Below, one piece after another: positions 20,204 to 22,648 of a stretch of DNA of 22,648 bases. The translations under genes were made by a program, and so were the position numbers. Position 1 is the first letter of the stretch; the number at the start of each line of letters is the position of its first letter. Under the pieces are notes generated by a model. The model had not been told where the DNA came from. It did not search any database and saw only the letters and a program-made list of their open reading frames with translations. Source of the DNA: Mucidula mucida (taxonomy: Eukaryota; Basidiomycota; Agaricomycetes; Agaricales; Physalacriaceae); the NCBI GenBank assembly GCA_015501055.1, contig JADNYV010000547.1, positions 1 through 22,648 of the forward strand. The letters are read 5' to 3'.

Positions 20204-20797
20204 ATGGGGGATTTTGGGATGTAATTTAATCTATCCGGGCTTTGTAGGATATTGGGAATAATAGGGATTGTTAATTCTTAAGGATCCGAGCATGCTGATT
20301 GTCCGTCGGGCAACATAGATTTTCATATTGTAGGACAATTCGAGGATCTCGTTGCGATTGTGGGTGCGCAAATCAAGCTGCTATGTTGCATCCAGGGGAT
20401 CTCGACCTACGTATTCTGGTGAATCAAGGACAGCCAATCTTTATGGCTTCCGACGTATAGCTTGGTACATCGACCGTCCGGAGGCGAGCAAGATGAATAT
20501 GAATGGCGCGAATCATCACCGCAACCGCGACTACAGATGTCTGCACACACATAGTTACAGTCAGTCGCACTTAATGGAAATGCCACTTGACAGCTCGAGA
20601 AGCCCAAGTGGCGCACGATCTGTCACCAACAGCCGCAAATCGGTCGTTAACATGCGTGCCAACTAGTCACCAAACCCACAGATCTTTCACAAAGAACAAG
20701 AAAAGTGTAGGTTGCCAACAGTATACAGCGTGTTTAAATATAATAAGACAAATCGACAAATGAAATCTGAAGAATCCGCTAAATGACATTGTCCAAA
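20204..20797. other. Convergent intergenic region
   Basis: Lies between the 3' ends of the Erv2 gene and the UBE2S gene. A 104-codon plus-strand frame (20352-20666, no ATG start) and a 69-codon minus-strand frame (20407-20616) exist, but neither encodes anything recognisable. No RNA gene, repeat or mobile element was seen. Confidence 0.45.
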
Positions 20798-21808
20798 TCA
20801 CAACCTCTTTAGCGCCTTTTTGCGCTTCTCTGCGCCAGCAACTCCAGTCGCAGCACGTTTAACGGCCTTGTTCGCAGGCGACGGCGGTACAACAGCGTTC
20901 TTGGCGGCAACATTCGCGTCCGCTGTCCCGAGAGGCGACGGTGATGTATGTCGCTCCTTGTTAGCTACCCCACGTCCATCCTTTTCAAGAGACAGATTGG
21001 CGGGGGAAGAGACGAGAGGTCGCGTCTGGCCATGGGACACAGGCGCAGGCGAGGAAGATTTGCGTGATATGATGGGGAGCGTAGGGACAGGTGGGACGGA
21101 GACACTGGGTGGTTTAGATGACGGCGCCGACGCTGCAGATGACTCCTCCTCGGATGGCTCGTCGAATTCTGCTGGTCGTACGCGTGGTGTAGCATGGACA
21201 CTGGTTATGAGCTTGGCGCGGTCGCAATAACTCTGGTAGTTCTCCAACAGCAGCTTGCCTGCCTCTTCGTCGAGTGCAGATTCCGGATTTGGGTAGATGA
21301 GTAGGCATTTGACGGTCACCAATATGTGTGCAATGCCGTATGTCGACTTCCAGTCCTTTTTGAGCGTGTTGACACAGATTTCGCCTTGGGCAGAAACATT
21401 TGGATGAAAGATCTTTGTCGCGAACCGGCCTGATATAGAATAAGTAAAAGCGAGCTATAACAGTCAAAAAGACGTTACATTTGGGTGGCGCAGCGGGAAA
21501 CTCTTCGGTGAATTTGAACTTGACGTAGAAGTAACCACCCGCGTATGGCGTGCCCTCTGCCAGGTGTCACGTAAACTTTAGTTTTCTTCACAGCGCAGCT
21601 GGCGATGCTCACCGGGCCCTGTATGATTCCGACCACGTCGAGCATATCATCATCACTGGTTTGGACGCGAATACCCTCGGGTGGGCTCTTCTTGAGTTCC
21701 GCGATTTCGCGCATCAGACGGCGCATGGCGGCAGGAGGCACGGACTATTGCCAAGACAGAAGGCGTGGTCAGTTGTCATCGAGCAGTCTAGAGACGTGAG
21801 CATACCAT
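20798..21808 (-). CDS. UBE2S: UBE2S-type ubiquitin-conjugating enzyme (E2), APC/C-linked
   Basis: Four minus-strand exons (21806-21808, 21613-21744, 21479-21554, 20798-21429) give 280 residues; the first contributes only the ATG. The UBC domain (about 1-150) has [28 protein letters not shown] with HPN at 79-81 and catalytic Cys89, and [20 protein letters not shown], which are UBE2S signatures. UBE2S extends Lys11-linked chains on substrates of the anaphase-promoting complex. A Ser/Pro-rich linker follows, and the protein ends [11 protein letters not shown], matching the Lys-rich ...ALRRL tail by which human UBE2S docks on the APC/C. One oddity: exon 3 joins as QGP-GTPYAGG, without the Glu usual in [11 protein letters not shown]. 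This follows from the only in-frame junction (acceptor GCAGAG); a lost G at the donor is the alternative. Confidence 0.92.
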
Positions 21809-22440
21809 GGTGTAGAGTTGGACAAAGGTAAGACGGCGACGAGAACAATGGAGGGAGTGGTACAAGGGCAAGTTGGAGTAACAAACATTCCCAAATGCAG
21901 GGTTTCCTACTCGATCACATGGTCATGTGACAAGGATGCCTTTTTGAGCATCACTTTCTACTAAATTTCTATTTCCTTCTTCTATTTCTGGCTGCCTCCT
22001 TTGCTGTTTCTTCTTTCAGCTGGACTGATCAGAAAGGCTCGGCGGCATTGGCCACTCAGATCTCACAGCGTCGCGAAGGTGTCGTAGTTCAAAGGTCGTT
22101 ATTCCATGTGCTATGGCTCGCACTTTTCCTGGACACCCATAGAGCAACTTCCAAAGTTAAAGCCCATGCAATATCATCGTACGGATATATACTCTGTGGA
22201 CTCGTACCTGGTGGCGCGGATTTACCATCTCTCTAACCTGGCACAGACATTTGTGGCGCTGAACCGAGGTCATTCAAAACTCACGTGCAACCTGGGTTCG
22301 GTCAAAGGTCACCGATCGACCGAAGTGGGAAATTGAAATTTCGTGGCTTTTAAACTGCTCGAACGATGAGCTGATTATACCGGAGTCCATTTCTCACTGC
22401 TGCCTTTCTTATCTTGCTATCATCTATCATCCGATTCAGT
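21809..22440. promoter_or_regulatory. Divergent promoter region between UBE2S and the right-edge gene
   Basis: The 632 bases between two divergent start codons carry no convincing gene. Sites seen: TCACATG-GT-CATGTGA, a perfect 7-bp inverted repeat at 21915-21930 made of two E-box-like halves; CACGTG at 22282-22287; and the direct repeat GGTCAAAGGTCA at 22300-22311. The last 60 bases are pyrimidine-rich, as expected for transcription starts. Function is inferred. Confidence 0.45.
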
Positions 22441-22648
22441 ATGTATCTATTAAGAGGACGTACGGTAATCACAAGAGGCTTCCAACGCCGCTGGATGAGC
22501 GTACGACCACAGGAACCTAACGAATCTCCCAGTAAGTCAATGACTCATCCAACCGACCCGACGCGAGCTCATACGTGGAAAAGCTTTCGCGCGCCGCAAA
22601 GTGACACCACAGACACTGCAGACCCTCAAAGGCATCCGGGACGCCAAT
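22441..22648 (+). CDS. Mitochondrially targeted protein, possibly ketopantoate hydroxymethyltransferase (5' part only)
   Basis: Two exons, 22441-22531 and 22584 to the window edge, with a 52-base intron (GTAAGT..AAAG, phase 1), encode 52 residues. The N terminus MYLLRGRTVITRGFQRRWMS is rich in Arg and lacks acidic residues, a typical mitochondrial presequence. The segment after the splice, RRKVTPQTLQTLKGIRDAN, resembles the start of the mature 3-methyl-2-oxobutanoate hydroxymethyltransferase (PanB/Ecm31, pantothenate pathway), whose fungal forms begin with RKVT-x-x-TL before the PITMLTAYD motif. That motif would lie just past the window, so the identification is tentative. The reading frame and intron are well supported. 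Confidence 0.45.
   Translation, partial: MYLLRGRTVITRGFQRRWMSVRPQEPNESPSKSMTHPTDPTRAHTWKSFRAPQSDTTDTADPQRHPGRQ

Noticed and set aside
20352..20666. 104-codon plus-strand frame
   Set aside because: No ATG start, no recognisable motif, and it sits in the convergent 3' region between two well-defined genes.

Overview
The window looks like chromosomal DNA of a basidiomycete fungus, probably an agaricomycete. Genes are dense and lie on both strands. Nearly every recognised gene is cut by introns of about 45-60 bases with GT..AG ends. One gene is of the DUF6535 membrane-protein type known mainly from mushroom-forming fungi. Most identifiable products are conserved eukaryotic housekeeping proteins. 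No bacterial operon, CRISPR array, convincing tRNA or rRNA gene, or complete transposon was found. The species cannot be named.

Left third (1-7000): the window opens inside the 3' end of a SulP-type sulfate permease (STAS domain). It faces an intact cyclase-family (HxGTHxD) metallohydrolase gene. Next is a long DUF6535 membrane-protein gene whose frame is broken about six times. From 4386 to about 6980 there is no intact gene, although 5530-6823 is a patchwork of coding-like segments with at least one plausible intron, probably a decayed or mis-sequenced gene.

Middle third (7000-14800): a small SnoaL/NTF2-fold protein; a lysine/arginine-rich AT-hook protein on the minus strand that shares a 145-base divergent promoter with the ribosome-export/assembly factor BCP1; a degraded partial duplication of the BCP1 3' end with an accompanying unidentified repeat; then a complete seven-exon mitochondrial proline dehydrogenase gene. 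An unrecognised, frame-broken minus-strand gene follows.

Right third (14800-22648): a LIM-domain-binding (LDB/Adn1-type) transcription cofactor with Pro/Gln/Met-rich flanks and seven single-base frame breaks; an Erv2-type sulfhydryl oxidase with CxxC and CGC motifs; a UBE2S-type ubiquitin-conjugating enzyme with the C-terminal tail that docks on the APC/C; and at the right edge the first two exons of a mitochondrially targeted protein, possibly ketopantoate hydroxymethyltransferase.

The genes form no single pathway. Single-base frame breaks, several in short homopolymers, affect the sulfate permease, DUF6535 and LDB genes, while BCP1, proline dehydrogenase, Erv2, UBE2S, cyclase, SnoaL and AT-hook genes read cleanly. 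Residual sequencing indels are therefore a serious alternative to true pseudogenes. No clearly new biological system was found. The best leads are the BCP1 duplication, the coding-like mosaic at 5530-6823 and the unrecognised minus-strand gene near 14 kb.
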